A stretch of DNA of 62,082 bases from Saprospiraceae bacterium (GTDB lineage Bacteria; Bacteroidota; Bacteroidia; Chitinophagales; Saprospiraceae), in NCBI GenBank assembly GCA_013140975.1, contig JABFRV010000022.1:1-62082 (forward strand), written 5' to 3'. Below, piece after piece: positions 29,535 through 38,670 of the stretch. Both the position numbers and the translations under genes were made by a program. The notes beneath the pieces were generated by a model, which did not search any database, had not been told where the DNA came from, and saw nothing but the letters and a program-made list of their open reading frames with translations. Within the stretch, counting starts at the first letter, position 1. Each line of letters opens with the position of its first letter.

Positions 29535-30533
29535 TTAATGATCACACACATCCATTACCTTATGAAAGCTATCATGAACAGAATTCAATGACTTCATTAT
29601 CGACTTATCAGACGCTTTCTTTTTTACCAATTTGTCTAAAGACTTCGTTCCTTCAACAAGAGATTTCAATACATCAGTTACCTCTTTTTTAAGAAATTCT
29701 TTAGGAATTTTTGAAGAACTTAAGGTGGCAGCTTTAGAAGCGAGCTCGCTGGAACGTGAGCGTATAGCGGAGAAATTTCCTTCCTCTGCAGGGTGAAATG
29801 TTTGCGCCATTACTTCATGAAAGGATTTTATTTCCGGCCAGTCATCAAATTTTCCTTTGGGTATAGGTATAACTTCATGATATCTTCTGGTGACTTCATT
29901 CCAGTTTATCACATTCCAAATTGCAGATAAATAATCGGCACGTTTGTTTTGATACTTTAAATAGTATGCATGTTCCCATACATCGATTCCAAGAATTGGA
30001 GTTCCTTTTATTGGAGAAAGATCCATGAGTGGATTGTCTTGATTAGGGGAGGATCCAATGGCTAGTTTTTTGTCACTTGTTATATATAACCAGGCCCATC
30101 CTGAGCCAAATCGGGTAGAAGCTGCTTTATTCAAAAGCGTCTTCATGCTGTCCATACTTGTAAAGGATTTACGAATTTCTTCAAGCAAGTATTTATCCGG
30201 TTGTGTGTTCTTTACATGTGTTAATATGTTCCAGAATAAACTGTGATTATAATGACCTCCTGCGTTATTGCGCACAGCATCAGAATATTTACTGATTGAA
30301 CTTAATATGTCGACAATCGATTTAGATGCATCCGGTGAATCTTTCAATGCATTATTTAAATTCGTCACATACGCATTGTGATGTTTCGAGTGATGAATAA
30401 GCATTGTCGTGGAATCAATAAAAGGTTCCAATGAAGCATATGGATATCCAAGTTCCGGAAGTTTAAAATTGGATTGACTTAAGCCTACCCAGGCATTGGC
30501 GCAAATAAATAGTAATAAAATTCCGAATCGCAT
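29535..30533 (-). CDS. Secreted Mn-type superoxide dismutase with an extra C-terminal helical domain
   Basis: 332 residues versus about 200 for typical SOD. A signal peptide (ANAWVGLSQ, residue 20) directs export. Residues 24-225 are a complete Fe/Mn SOD: HHSKHHNAYV, RNNAGGHYNHSLFW, GSGWAWLY, NQDNPLM and DVWEHAYYLKYQNKRADY with Asp184 and His188 as metal ligands. The GGH and NQD patterns point to the manganese type. Residues about 230-332 are an additional helical region with conserved-looking His (FHEVMAQTFHPAEEGNF and VHDSFHKVMDVCDH) but no CxxCH haem site. I infer a metal-binding or partner-binding helical bundle. Confidence 0.9.
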   Translation of the reverse strand: MRFGILLLFICANAWVGLSQSNFKLPELGYPYASLEPFIDSTTMLIHHSKHHNAYVTNLNNALKDSPDASKSIVDILSSISKYSDAVRNNAGGHYNHSLFWNILTHVKNTQPDKYLLEEIRKSFTSMDSMKTLLNKAASTRFGSGWAWLYITSDKKLAIGSSPNQDNPLMDLSPIKGTPILGIDVWEHAYYLKYQNKRADYLSAIWNVINWNEVTRRYHEVIPIPKGKFDDWPEIKSFHEVMAQTFHPAEEGNFSAIRSRSSELASKAATLSSSKIPKEFLKKEVTDVLKSLVEGTKSLDKLVKKKASDKSIMKSLNSVHDSFHKVMDVCDH

Positions 30534-30777
30534 ATTATTGAATTAATATATAAAAATAACAAAAGGAAAGAGTATTTGTTTTATTCCAGAGTGCAAAGTG
30601 TGAATTAAAAGTTCAAAATTGAATCCTGGATAAAAATTATAATTTCTATTCAAAAAGATGGCTTTTAAATAGCGCATGCTTGTGATAAATGATTTCCTGA
30701 AGTGAAAGCATTTTTGTGGTGGGTAATTATTGAAATTTTTACTCTCAATAATAATCAAATCTGGATACTTTCTAATT

Positions 30778-31755
30778 CTAAAGGAAGCTAATTACTTCTT
30801 CAACATCTTCCTTCGAACCAATGATTATGCTGCTTTTTTGATGAAGTTGATTCACATCGAGGTCTAGAATTCTTTGTTTTTTTTCATTGATGCTGATACC
30901 CCCAGCTTGTTCAATAATCATACTTAGCGGATTGCATTCATAAAGAATTCGAAGTTTTCCTTCAGGATGAGAATGAGTTCCAGGATAAAGGAAAACGCCA
31001 CCCATATATAAGGTTCTGTGAACGTCTGCAACCATCGAACCAATATATCTCAACGCCGTATTTTTACTTGCACAAGCATTTAAGTAAGCGTTAATGTTGG
31101 GGCTGAATGTATTAGAATAACCTTGATTAATTGAATAGTATTTTCCTTTAGGGGGGATCTTCATATTGGGATGACTAAGACAGAATTCGCCAATTCCACG
31201 ATCATAAGTAAACCCATTGACGGAGTCTCCAGTTGTAAACACCAACATTGTTGAAGTGCCGTGTAATACATATCCTGCTGCTACGAGTTCATTACCCCGC
31301 TGACAAAAATCATTCTGACTTAATGGTCTATCTTCATGAGAAAGTCTTTTATAAATTCCAAAGATGGTTCCAACAGAAATATTTACATCAATATTAGAAG
31401 AACCATCAAGGGGGTCAAATACAACTACATAACTTGACCTGATCTTAGAGTTGGAAGTAAAGTCGATGAATGTTTCATTTTCTTCAGACGCAACACCAGC
31501 ACAAATTCCTGAATTTTTTAAATATTCAATCATCAGGTCATTGGCGTAGGTATCCAGTTTTTGTACATCATCACCTGTTGAATTAACACTGCCATCTACT
31601 CCAAGAATATCCAGTAAACCCGCTTTGTTGACAACTCTATTAATAATCTTGGAAGCAATCCCTAGATGTCTTAACAAGCCAGAGAACTCACCAGAGGCAT
31701 TCTTCGTAAGATTTTGATTTGCTATGATAAATTCATCCAGCGTAATACGTCGCAA
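30778..31755 (-). CDS. fbp: Class I fructose-1,6-bisphosphatase
   Basis: 325 residues. Hydrolyses fructose-1,6-bisphosphate in gluconeogenesis in the cytoplasm. The metal/substrate motif FDPLDGSSNID spans residues 113-123 and ASEENE (89-94) supplies another metal ligand; the C-terminal GKLRILYECNPLSMIIEQAGG motif is also intact. Start is TTG (RRITLDEF matches the family N-terminus). A good promoter lies immediately upstream. The 30534-30777 gap between this gene and the SOD gene holds no gene I trust. Confidence 0.97.
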   Translation of the reverse strand: MRRITLDEFIIANQNLTKNASGEFSGLLRHLGIASKIINRVVNKAGLLDILGVDGSVNSTGDDVQKLDTYANDLMIEYLKNSGICAGVASEENETFIDFTSNSKIRSSYVVVFDPLDGSSNIDVNISVGTIFGIYKRLSHEDRPLSQNDFCQRGNELVAAGYVLHGTSTMLVFTTGDSVNGFTYDRGIGEFCLSHPNMKIPPKGKYYSINQGYSNTFSPNINAYLNACASKNTALRYIGSMVADVHRTLYMGGVFLYPGTHSHPEGKLRILYECNPLSMIIEQAGGISINEKKQRILDLDVNQLHQKSSIIIGSKEDVEEVISFL

Positions 31756-31773
31756 AGTATATCAATTTAGCTG

Positions 31774-31806
31774 CAAAAATACGTTATAAATTATTGAATT
31801 TCAAAA
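31774..31806 (-). promoter_or_regulatory. Promoter of fbp
   Basis: On the minus strand TTTTG (31806-31802) and TATTTTTG (31781-31774) with a 20-bp spacer match the Bacteroidota consensus well. Leader about 15 nt. Confidence 0.6.
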
Positions 31807-31858
31807 CTAATTCGATGGAAGACTGTTTATCAGTTTTTGGAATTGGAAAGCATAAATT

Positions 31859-33637
31859 TTGAAAAACCTCTTTCAACTTAACCATTACATACTTAGATAC
31901 AAGAATAAATTATTATTAGGAATTGTTTTTGTTTTTCTTTCTAATTTGTTCAGAGTCTTTCAGCCTATTGCTTTGCGAAAAGCATTAGACAGGATCGTAG
32001 ATTTTATGAAGATGCCGGAATCATTACGGCAATCTGAAGAACTTGTGATGCATTTAATGAAATTTGGCATTATTGTTTTGGGATGTGCTATACTCATGGG
32101 ATTGTTTATGTATTTTATGAGGCAGACCATTATTGTTATGTCTCGACTTGTTGAATATGATATGCGCAAAGATATTTTTGCACATTACTTAAAAATGGAT
32201 ATCGGATTCTTTAAAAGGAATAAAACCGGAGATCTGATGTCCAGAATTAGTGAAGATGTAAATAAGGTGCGAATGTATCTTGGGCCGGCATTCTTATACG
32301 GCTTTAACCTAATATCGCTTTTTATTGTGGTGATTTTCACTATGTTTAAAGTGAACTTCATGTTAAGTATTTACACTTTAGCTCCCTTGCCATTGTTGAG
32401 TATAATTATTTATAAGGTAAGCAATTTAATTAACAAGAGAAGTGAGAGAATTCAGTCTCAACTTGCAAAGATTACAACCATCTCACAAGAAGCGTATAGT
32501 GGAATTAGAATTATCAAATCATTCAACACGAATTCCTGGTGGGAAAAATATTTTGACAAAGAGACTGAAAAGTTTAAGACGCATAGTCTGGATCTTGCAA
32601 AAGTTGATTCTTTATTTTTTCCGTCTATGTTTCTTCTCGTTGGGATAAGTACACTCATCACAATATATGTTGGAGGCTTAAGTGTGTTTTCAGGAACAGT
32701 ATCAGCAGGAAATATTGCAGAGTTTGTAATTTATATAAATATGTTAACCTGGCCAGTATCTGCAATTGGATGGTGCGCATCAATAATACAACAAGCAGAG
32801 GCTTCACAGAAAAGAATCAATGAATTTTTAAATACCCAACCGGAAATTATTGATCATAAAGAACAGAATGTTAGATTATCAAACTTTGATATTGCATTTG
32901 AAAATGTTACATTTCATTATCCTGAGAATCATGTGTTGGCATTAAAGAATATACAGGTAAAGATTCCTCATGGAAAGAAAGTTGCTATTGTTGGAAAAAC
33001 AGCCAGTGGAAAATCCAGCTTTGCTGAATTATTAGTCAGGATGTATGATCCAAATGAGGGAAAAATAACAATTGGAGAAGTGAATTTGAATAAGATTCCA
33101 GTTCATGAACTTCGAAGTATAATTGCCTATGTTCCGCAAGACGTCTTTTTATTTTCTGATACGATTTATAATAATATTTTATTTGGAGTAGATGAAGAAA
33201 TTGGCGAAATTGCAGAAAGTAAATTGAAGCGAATTGCTGTCGCTGCTTCTCTTAATGATGAAGTAAGTAGTTTTCCTGATGGATATGAAACTATACTGGG
33301 AGAGAGGGGTGTTACATTAAGCGGTGGTCAAAAGCAAAGAGTAGGAATTTCACGTGCATTAATTAAAGATTCTCAAATTCTTGTTTTTGATGATAGTCTT
33401 TCTGCAGTTGACTCTATTACTGAAGAAAAAATATTTTCAGGAGTACAAGAATGGATACAAGACAAAACATTTATATTAATTACCCATAGAATTTCACAGA
33501 CGCGAAATATGGATCTCATACTGGTGATGTCAGAGAATACAATCGTTGAGCAGGGGACTTTTGATGAACTTTTGCAAAAGAAGGGGTTCTTTTCCAAAAT
33601 GTATCATAACGAAATGAGCAGAACACAAAGCGAATAG
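31859..33637 (+). CDS. ABC exporter half-transporter with degenerate catalytic Walker B
   Basis: 592 residues: a six-helix type I exporter membrane domain (about 15-310) and a nucleotide-binding domain (about 340-580). Walker A is GKTASGKS (379-386), signature LSGGQ (487-491), Walker B ILVFDDS with Asp511 and Asp512, and H-loop ITHR. The catalytic Glu after Walker B is replaced by Asp512, as in the weak site of heterodimeric exporters such as TM287/288 and LmrCD. A partner half is not encoded nearby. Start is TTG (MKNLFQLNHY). Substrate unknown; annotation as MsbA would be over-precise. Confidence 0.9.
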   Translation: MKNLFQLNHYILRYKNKLLLGIVFVFLSNLFRVFQPIALRKALDRIVDFMKMPESLRQSEELVMHLMKFGIIVLGCAILMGLFMYFMRQTIIVMSRLVEYDMRKDIFAHYLKMDIGFFKRNKTGDLMSRISEDVNKVRMYLGPAFLYGFNLISLFIVVIFTMFKVNFMLSIYTLAPLPLLSIIIYKVSNLINKRSERIQSQLAKITTISQEAYSGIRIIKSFNTNSWWEKYFDKETEKFKTHSLDLAKVDSLFFPSMFLLVGISTLITIYVGGLSVFSGTVSAGNIAEFVIYINMLTWPVSAIGWCASIIQQAEASQKRINEFLNTQPEIIDHKEQNVRLSNFDIAFENVTFHYPENHVLALKNIQVKIPHGKKVAIVGKTASGKSSFAELLVRMYDPNEGKITIGEVNLNKIPVHELRSIIAYVPQDVFLFSDTIYNNILFGVDEEIGEIAESKLKRIAVAASLNDEVSSFPDGYETILGERGVTLSGGQKQRVGISRALIKDSQILVFDDSLSAVDSITEEKIFSGVQEWIQDKTFILITHRISQTRNMDLILVMSENTIVEQGTFDELLQKKGFFSKMYHNEMSRTQSE

Positions 33638-33684
33638 GATGCCTTCAATATTCAGCACCGTGTGAATTGTGAGCTGAATACGAA

Positions 33685-34002
33685 TTAATTTTCTATTTGA
33701 AAATTGATTAAAAGAGTTTGTAATTCACTTAAAGAATGTTGATCAGAATTTCTTTTACATGATGAAATTCCATCCTGGACAACAGTTATCGCCTGGGAAA
33801 TATTATCCTGACTATAATACATTTGAGCAAGATGATAATAGAGCCCTGTATAATCCGGGTCGAGAGCTTTTAATTTTTCAAGTTGAGCGATCGCTCCATC
33901 TAAATCCCCTTCACTTTCATATTCTTTGGCAAGGGCATACAGTAAAAAGCTATTTGAGGGCTCTGATTTAAGCATTTCTAGGAGGCTGGATTTACGATTC
34001 AT
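33685..34002 (-). CDS. Small TPR protein
   Basis: 105 residues from the ATG at 34002 (an ATG 12 codons upstream is possible but the MNRKSSLLEMLKSEPSN start is natural). Two to three tetratricopeptide repeats are visible: SFLLYALAKEYESEGDLDGAI and TGLYYHLAQMYYSQDNISQAI. Cytoplasmic, presumably a protein-interaction module. Divergent from etfB with 62 bp between. Confidence 0.75.
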   Translation of the reverse strand: MNRKSSLLEMLKSEPSNSFLLYALAKEYESEGDLDGAIAQLEKLKALDPDYTGLYYHLAQMYYSQDNISQAITVVQDGISSCKRNSDQHSLSELQTLLINFQIEN

Positions 34003-34039
34003 TAAGGCTTTTTTGACAATTTGAGACAATAATATCAAT

Positions 34040-34047
34040 TATCTTTG
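34040..34047 (+). promoter_or_regulatory. -7 box for etfB-etfA
   Basis: TATCTTTG, exact TAnnTTTG, 17 bp upstream of the etfB ATG. A TTTG at 34020-34023 gives a slightly short 16-bp spacer. Confidence 0.45.
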
Positions 34048-34064
34048 AGCCACAACAGAATTTT

Positions 34065-34805
34065 ATGAAAATACTGGTTTGTATTAGCAAAACGCCTGAT
34101 ACTACTTCCAAAATCGCATTTGACTCATCCAATAAAAAGTTTGTAGAAGATGGAGTTCAATTTATTATGAATCCATATGACGAATGGTATGCCCTTGTGA
34201 GAGGTTTGGAGTTAAAAGAGCAGCTTGGGGGCCAGGTTGACGTGATTCATGTTGGAGACCAAAACTCCGAATCAATTATAAGAAAAGCCCTGGCAATAGG
34301 TGCTGATGCAGCTATTCGGATAGATCATACACCCGTTGACTCATTTGATACTGCCAGTCAGATCGCTGAAATTGCCAAAAGCAGGGGATATGATTTGATA
34401 TTTTTAGGAAAGGAAACTTTAGATCATAATGGATCCGAAGTAGGTGGCCTGGTTGCGGGTCTTTTAGACTGGCCATACATTGCTTATGCCAGCAAGCTAA
34501 CACAACAAAATGATACCGCTATTATCGAATCAGAATTAGAAGGAGGAGTCAGAGTTATTGAATGCAAAGTTCCGTTTGTAATGTCTTGTGCTAAAGGAAT
34601 TGCCGAACAAAGAATTCCGAATATGATGGGAATTATGAACTCAAAGAAAAAGCCATTGGAAGTAATTTCTCCAATTGCCTCTGAAGCCAAAATAGAAATT
34701 GAAAAATTCGAATTACCATCCGGCAAAGCCAGTGTAAAAATGTTATCGCCGGATAATATCGATGAATTAGTGGATGTATTTAAGAATGAGCTTAAAATAT
34801 TATAA
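34065..34805 (+). CDS. etfB: Electron transfer flavoprotein beta subunit
   Basis: 246 residues. N-terminal ILVCISKTPDTTSKIAF and MNPYDEWYALVRGLELKEQLGG, followed by VIHVGD and the signature-type LDHNGSEVGGLVAGLLDWPYIAY, are characteristic of EtfB. It forms the FAD/AMP-containing heterodimer with EtfA that passes electrons from acyl-CoA dehydrogenases to the membrane quinone pool. etfA follows after 4 bp. Confidence 0.97.
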   Translation: MKILVCISKTPDTTSKIAFDSSNKKFVEDGVQFIMNPYDEWYALVRGLELKEQLGGQVDVIHVGDQNSESIIRKALAIGADAAIRIDHTPVDSFDTASQIAEIAKSRGYDLIFLGKETLDHNGSEVGGLVAGLLDWPYIAYASKLTQQNDTAIIESELEGGVRVIECKVPFVMSCAKGIAEQRIPNMMGIMNSKKKPLEVISPIASEAKIEIEKFELPSGKASVKMLSPDNIDELVDVFKNELKIL

Positions 34806-34809
34806 TTAG

Positions 34810-35763
34810 ATGATTATCACTGTCGTAGAAATTCAAGATAATAAAATAAAGAAGACAAGTTTGGAAGCATTATCACTTGCTTCTAAAATCTCAGAAATTA
34901 AAGGGATTAAAATTTGTGCAGTCTGCATTGGTTCGGATCAGCTTCCTGTTGAATTGGGAAGCTATGGAGCTGATGAGGTAATCTTACCTTCAGCAGAAGC
35001 TTTAGAAAATGATCAAATTACATCACTGATCCTTCAAATATCTAAAGATAAATCTGCAAGTCATATAGTTCTAAGTCTTAACAGTACGGGTAAAAATATA
35101 GCCTCAGTATTGGCTGCAAAATTAAATGCCGGATTGATTTCCGGTGTCATTGCAGTTCAGGCTAAAGGATCAGATGTAACATATACGAAGAACGTATTTT
35201 CCGGTAAGGCAACAGCTACATATTCAATACCAAATGCAGTAAGTGTTATTGCAGTATCTCCTAATTCGATTCCGGTTCTTTCAGATAAACAGAAGATTGC
35301 GACAAAATTGGATACTCGCTTTAGTATTGTACCAAGTAAGCTAAAGACTCTTGAAAAGCGAATAATAACCGGGAAAACTCCATTAGCGGAAGCATCAATT
35401 GTCGTTTCTGCGGGTCGTGGTTTAAAGGATCCTTCCAATTGGAATATAATAGAAGACCTTGCGGATTTATTAGGAGCAACAACAGCTTGTTCCAGACCGG
35501 TTTCTGACATTGGGTGGAGACCGCATCATGAACATGTCGGGCAGACGGGTTTAGCAATTCGTCCAAATGTTTACATTGCAATTGGAATTTCAGGGGCTAT
35601 TCAACACTTGGCAGGGGTTAACAATTCCAGAAAAATAATTGTCATAAATAAAGATCCTGAGGCACCATTTTTCAAAGCGGCCGATTATGGTATTTGCGGA
35701 GATTTATTCGAAATTGTGCCTAAATTAAATGAAGCGATAAAAAAATATAAATCCAATACATAA
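34810..35763 (+). CDS. etfA: Electron transfer flavoprotein alpha subunit
   Basis: 317 residues. The C-terminal FAD-binding domain is clear: VVSAGRGLKDP, GATTACSRPVSDIGWRPHHEHVGQTG, LYIAIGISGAIQHLAG (here VYIAIGISGAIQHLAG) and VINKDPEAPFFKAADYGICGD. Partner of EtfB, same operon with a 4-bp gap. The bifunctional-nuclease gene follows closely, an order I recall from other Bacteroidota. Confidence 0.97.
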   Translation: MIITVVEIQDNKIKKTSLEALSLASKISEIKGIKICAVCIGSDQLPVELGSYGADEVILPSAEALENDQITSLILQISKDKSASHIVLSLNSTGKNIASVLAAKLNAGLISGVIAVQAKGSDVTYTKNVFSGKATATYSIPNAVSVIAVSPNSIPVLSDKQKIATKLDTRFSIVPSKLKTLEKRIITGKTPLAEASIVVSAGRGLKDPSNWNIIEDLADLLGATTACSRPVSDIGWRPHHEHVGQTGLAIRPNVYIAIGISGAIQHLAGVNNSRKIIVINKDPEAPFFKAADYGICGDLFEIVPKLNEAIKKYKSNT

Positions 35764-35770
35764 TTCGGAA

Positions 35771-35778
35771 TACATTTG
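35771..35778 (+). promoter_or_regulatory. Possible internal -7 box before the bifunctional nuclease gene
   Basis: TACATTTG matches TAnnTTTG and ends 18 bp before the ATG at 35797. It overlaps the alternative TTG start at 35776, which favours the downstream ATG. Confidence 0.35.
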
Positions 35779-35796
35779 CGTTACAGCTATAAGCAG

Positions 35797-36372
35797 ATGC
35801 AGAAAATAGAACTTGAATTAATCGCATTATCACATAGTGTCACACAGACACAAAATTATGCTATTGTCCTAGGAGAAGTCCAGGGTAACAGAAGGCTGCC
35901 AATTGTCATTGGAGGCTTTGAAGCGCAGGCGATAGCAGTGGTTATGGAACGTATGAATCCCAACAGACCTCTGACCCATGATCTTTTTAGAAATACGCTT
36001 AATTCCTATAACATTGATATTAAAGAAGTAGTCATTAATGACCTGGTAGAAGGTATATTTTTCTCAAAAATAATCTGTGATCACGAAGGGGATATCGTTG
36101 AAATGGATTCACGCACCTCTGATGCTTTAGCGATGGCTGTCCGATTTAATTGCCCGATTTATACCTATGAATTTATTATGGAAGGTGCAGGAGTAATAAT
36201 GGATGAATTGGAAGAATCCAATATACACGACAAATCCAAAGTTATATCTGCCAATGTCTCTTACGAAAAATATTCTTCTGAAGAGCTAAACAAACTTTTA
36301 AACAAAGTAATTAGTGAAGAAGACTATGAGAAAGCTGCTAAGATAAGAGATGAGATCAATCGAAGAAAGTAA
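35797..36372 (+). CDS. Bifunctional nuclease family protein (DUF151) with UVR motif
   Basis: 191 residues from the ATG at 35797; MQKIELELIALSHSVTQ matches the usual start of the family, so the TTG seven codons upstream is less likely. The DUF151/BFN domain (about 1-135) contains YAIVLGEVQGNRRLPIVIGGFEAQAIA and DSRTSDALAMAVRFNCPIY. A C-terminal UVR-type helix pair follows (EELNKLLNKVISEEDYEKAAKIRDEINRRK region). Family members are described as DNase/RNase-like but their role in Bacteroidota is not established. Follows etfA by 33 bp. Confidence 0.88.
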   Translation: MQKIELELIALSHSVTQTQNYAIVLGEVQGNRRLPIVIGGFEAQAIAVVMERMNPNRPLTHDLFRNTLNSYNIDIKEVVINDLVEGIFFSKIICDHEGDIVEMDSRTSDALAMAVRFNCPIYTYEFIMEGAGVIMDELEESNIHDKSKVISANVSYEKYSSEELNKLLNKVISEEDYEKAAKIRDEINRRK

Positions 36373-36380
36373 ATTAGATT

Positions 36381-36442
36381 AGTTGATGGTTGAAGTGTTG
36401 ACAGTTGATAGTTGACATGTTAACAGTTGACATGTTGACAGT
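36381..36442. repeat. Degenerate GTTGACA-type tandem repeats
   Basis: Intergenic run of units resembling CAGTTGACATGTT, several copies with small changes, after the bifunctional-nuclease gene. It includes the palindromes ACATGT and TGTTAACA. No function apparent. Confidence 0.7.
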
Positions 36443-36504
36443 AAAATTCCAATGTAGTTAGAAATTACTGGCAACTTTTAGATTGATACAAGAAGAACTC
36501 TTTT

Positions 36505-37902
36505 TTACTTTTCAGATTCTTTTTTCTTTCTTTTGACTTTGAATAAATCTATAATTTCTTTTTCTGTTAAGAATTCATAATCAACGAAAGCGCTACTTAC
36601 AAACTTTTTCACATCCTGATATTCCCGTGATCGCTTGTCCTTATAATGATGTAGTAATTTCTTAACAAAATTCATGCTTACAGCTTCTAATTCCTGATTG
36701 AAGGCTGAATTATCAAAAATATTCATATAGGCAGCAAATGTCTTGCTGATATCAAAAAAGTCTGTGTATTCTGCTTCTGTTAAGTTGTCAACAATATTTT
36801 TAAATTGATGTGTAATAACAAGTCTCAGGCATTCATTAATCTGAGACATTCCTTCATGCTGAGAATAGAATGCATTGGCTGCATCCATACTATCTTCATG
36901 AACAAATCCCTTGTAATGGATAGTCTCTAATAATCTATAAAATTTACTAAGGTCATCATTTATGCTTTTATCAACTAATGATGAGAATCGAAGGTCTGCT
37001 TTTTGTCCAAATTTAATTCCTTCGTTATATGATTTTTTCAGAAAATTAAAATACAGATTATTGAATTGTGGATTACTGACTCTTACTTCATTTAAAACGC
37101 TAGAAATATGTTTGTCAATTTCCGGACCTAATTCAATAAAGTTTGCTGCAATAGAAAGAAAGTCAACAAACTCTGATTCAGAATAAAATTCTTTCTTTGA
37201 AAGCAATGTGCTTAATTCCTTGCTATAACTTTCGTGACTGCAGTTAAATTCAATTCTTTTTAACAAGAAATTTTTAAGAGCAAGTTCATCAACTTGTAAT
37301 TCAGAAACTGTTGAAGGAAAATTCGCTGAATAAAAATTATAATGTGCGAACTGATTGGCATAACGTTGGTACAGTTTTTCTCTTTCTTGTATGTCATTCA
37401 ATCTGACATTACGCATACTTTGAAAGAAAGATTTTACTTTTTTATTTTCTATCTTATCTAAAAGGCTGGCGATCCAGATATCACTGCTTAAAGCAAATCC
37501 AACTTGGATGGTTTGACCAATTCTTTGTTTGATAACTTCAAAATTGGTAGATTCTGCAATAGTAAGTATTACTTCTTTAAACAGTTCCTGAGGTCTACTG
37601 TATTTAAAAGATTCTTGATTAATAGTTCCTCTTAGAACGCTATAGCCAAGGACTCTAGGAATAAATAAGCCTTCAAAAGCAGGATTGAGAATGGTTTTCT
37701 CAAATTCAATAATCTGCAAAGGATGTTTTTCTGCAACTTCCTGATATAATTCAGCTATAAGAGGCTCATAAGTATCTTGAAGCTCTTTATAGAGTTCGGT
37801 AGTTTCTTCTTCCAGATAAGCATTAAGTTCATCGGAATTTTGAATAAGACCTGCAACTTCTGATAACCTGTCTTTGTAATCTTGATCTAATGGCTGATAC
37901 AT
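36505..37902 (-). CDS. Helical cytoplasmic protein of unknown function
   Basis: 465 residues from the ATG at 37902 (MYQPLDQDYKDRLSEVAGLI); an ATG nine codons upstream is possible. Almost entirely predicted helical, Glu/Lys/Phe-rich, no signal peptide or membrane segment, ending in a basic tail (FKVKRKKKESEK). No conserved motif recognised. Downstream of rpsP on the same strand with a 154-bp AT-rich gap. Clean long frame and codon use like neighbours support a real gene. Confidence 0.75.
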   Translation of the reverse strand: MYQPLDQDYKDRLSEVAGLIQNSDELNAYLEEETTELYKELQDTYEPLIAELYQEVAEKHPLQIIEFEKTILNPAFEGLFIPRVLGYSVLRGTINQESFKYSRPQELFKEVILTIAESTNFEVIKQRIGQTIQVGFALSSDIWIASLLDKIENKKVKSFFQSMRNVRLNDIQEREKLYQRYANQFAHYNFYSANFPSTVSELQVDELALKNFLLKRIEFNCSHESYSKELSTLLSKKEFYSESEFVDFLSIAANFIELGPEIDKHISSVLNEVRVSNPQFNNLYFNFLKKSYNEGIKFGQKADLRFSSLVDKSINDDLSKFYRLLETIHYKGFVHEDSMDAANAFYSQHEGMSQINECLRLVITHQFKNIVDNLTEAEYTDFFDISKTFAAYMNIFDNSAFNQELEAVSMNFVKKLLHHYKDKRSREYQDVKKFVSSAFVDYEFLTEKEIIDLFKVKRKKKESEK

Positions 37903-38056
37903 GATAAGTGAATTTAGTTTAAAATACAAAACCCGGATAGATTAAGGACCTATCCAGGCTAATAATAAATTATATTTGTTTAGATTAACGAAATAATATT
38001 TTTAAAAAAATCATAATCAAAATATTTAATATTAAGATTATATTGATTTTGAAATA

Positions 38057-38596
38057 TTATTCTGTTGTTTCGTTTGTTTTTTCTGCTTCAGGTTCTGCAG
38101 CGGCAACTTCTGTTGCTGCAACTTCTGTTGCTGCAACTTCTGGTTCAGCTACAGCCTCAGGTTCAGCGACCTTAGGTTTTTTAACCTTATTAACTGCAAT
38201 CAATTGGGAATGGTAAGCGTCAATGCTCGCTTTATTCTTCTGTACGGCTTCATTAATCTGCCCTTCTTTCTTTGTTATCCATTCATTATATCTTTGATCA
38301 GCTGTTTCCTGGGTAATTGCTCCTTTATTTACACCCAATTGTAAGTGCTTGCGAAACATTACCCCTTTGTATCTAAGGATTGCCTTAACTGTATCAGTAG
38401 GTTCTGCCCCTTGCATTACCCAATGTAAAGCCCGATCTCTATTGATATCGATATTTGCTGGTTTGGCAATAGGGTTGTACATGCCGATATTTTCAATGAA
38501 TTTACCATCTCTCGGAGATCTGGCATCAGCAATAACAATGTGGTAGTAGGGTGCTTTTTTGCGTCCGTGACGCTGTAATCTGATTTTAACGGCCAT
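38057..38596 (-). CDS. rpsP: 30S ribosomal protein S16 with long Ala/Glu/Val-rich C-terminal tail
   Basis: 179 residues. The first ~80 form standard S16 (VKIRLQRHGRKKAPYYHIVIADARSPRDG, ENIGMYNP). The extension has a linker with GAITQETADQRYNEWITKK and an acidic low-complexity end with VAATE repeats. S16 proteins in Bacteroidota commonly carry such extensions. The gene is not followed by rimM-trmD-rplS as in many bacteria. The upstream region holds a strong -7 box and a foldable leader. Confidence 0.96.
   Translation of the reverse strand: MAVKIRLQRHGRKKAPYYHIVIADARSPRDGKFIENIGMYNPIAKPANIDINRDRALHWVMQGAEPTDTVKAILRYKGVMFRKHLQLGVNKGAITQETADQRYNEWITKKEGQINEAVQKNKASIDAYHSQLIAVNKVKKPKVAEPEAVAEPEVAATEVAATEVAAAEPEAEKTNETTE
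38103..38142. repeat. 15-bp tandem repeat in the rpsP tail
   Basis: Two perfect GCAACTTCTGTTGCT units (38103-38117, 38118-38132) and the first ten bases of a third. Encodes VAATE repeats on the minus strand. Confidence 0.8.
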
Positions 38597-38646
38597 TTTT
38601 GCTAAATTTTAATTGTTTGGACCTTGGCTAACTCCCCCGGAAAAAC

Positions 38647-38670
38647 CGGCCATGCTAGCTTTAGCGGCCG
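38647..38670 (-). promoter_or_regulatory. GC-rich hairpin in the rpsP leader, candidate regulatory structure
   Basis: Read as mRNA (minus strand) the segment forms CGGCC-GCTA / TAGC-(AT bulge)-GGCCG around an AAGC loop. Downstream GTTAGC (near 38626-38631) can pair with GCTAA of the hairpin, giving an alternative fold. S16 leader motifs have been described in flavobacteria; identity to those is not tested. Start of transcription near 38667 would trim the first pairs. Confidence 0.4.

Noticed and set aside
30543-30758. 71-codon frame between the SOD and fbp genes
   Set aside because: No signal, motif or spacing evidence; AT-rich random frame.
31859-33637. Lipid A exporter MsbA
   Set aside because: The degenerate catalytic site and lack of context do not support this specific name.
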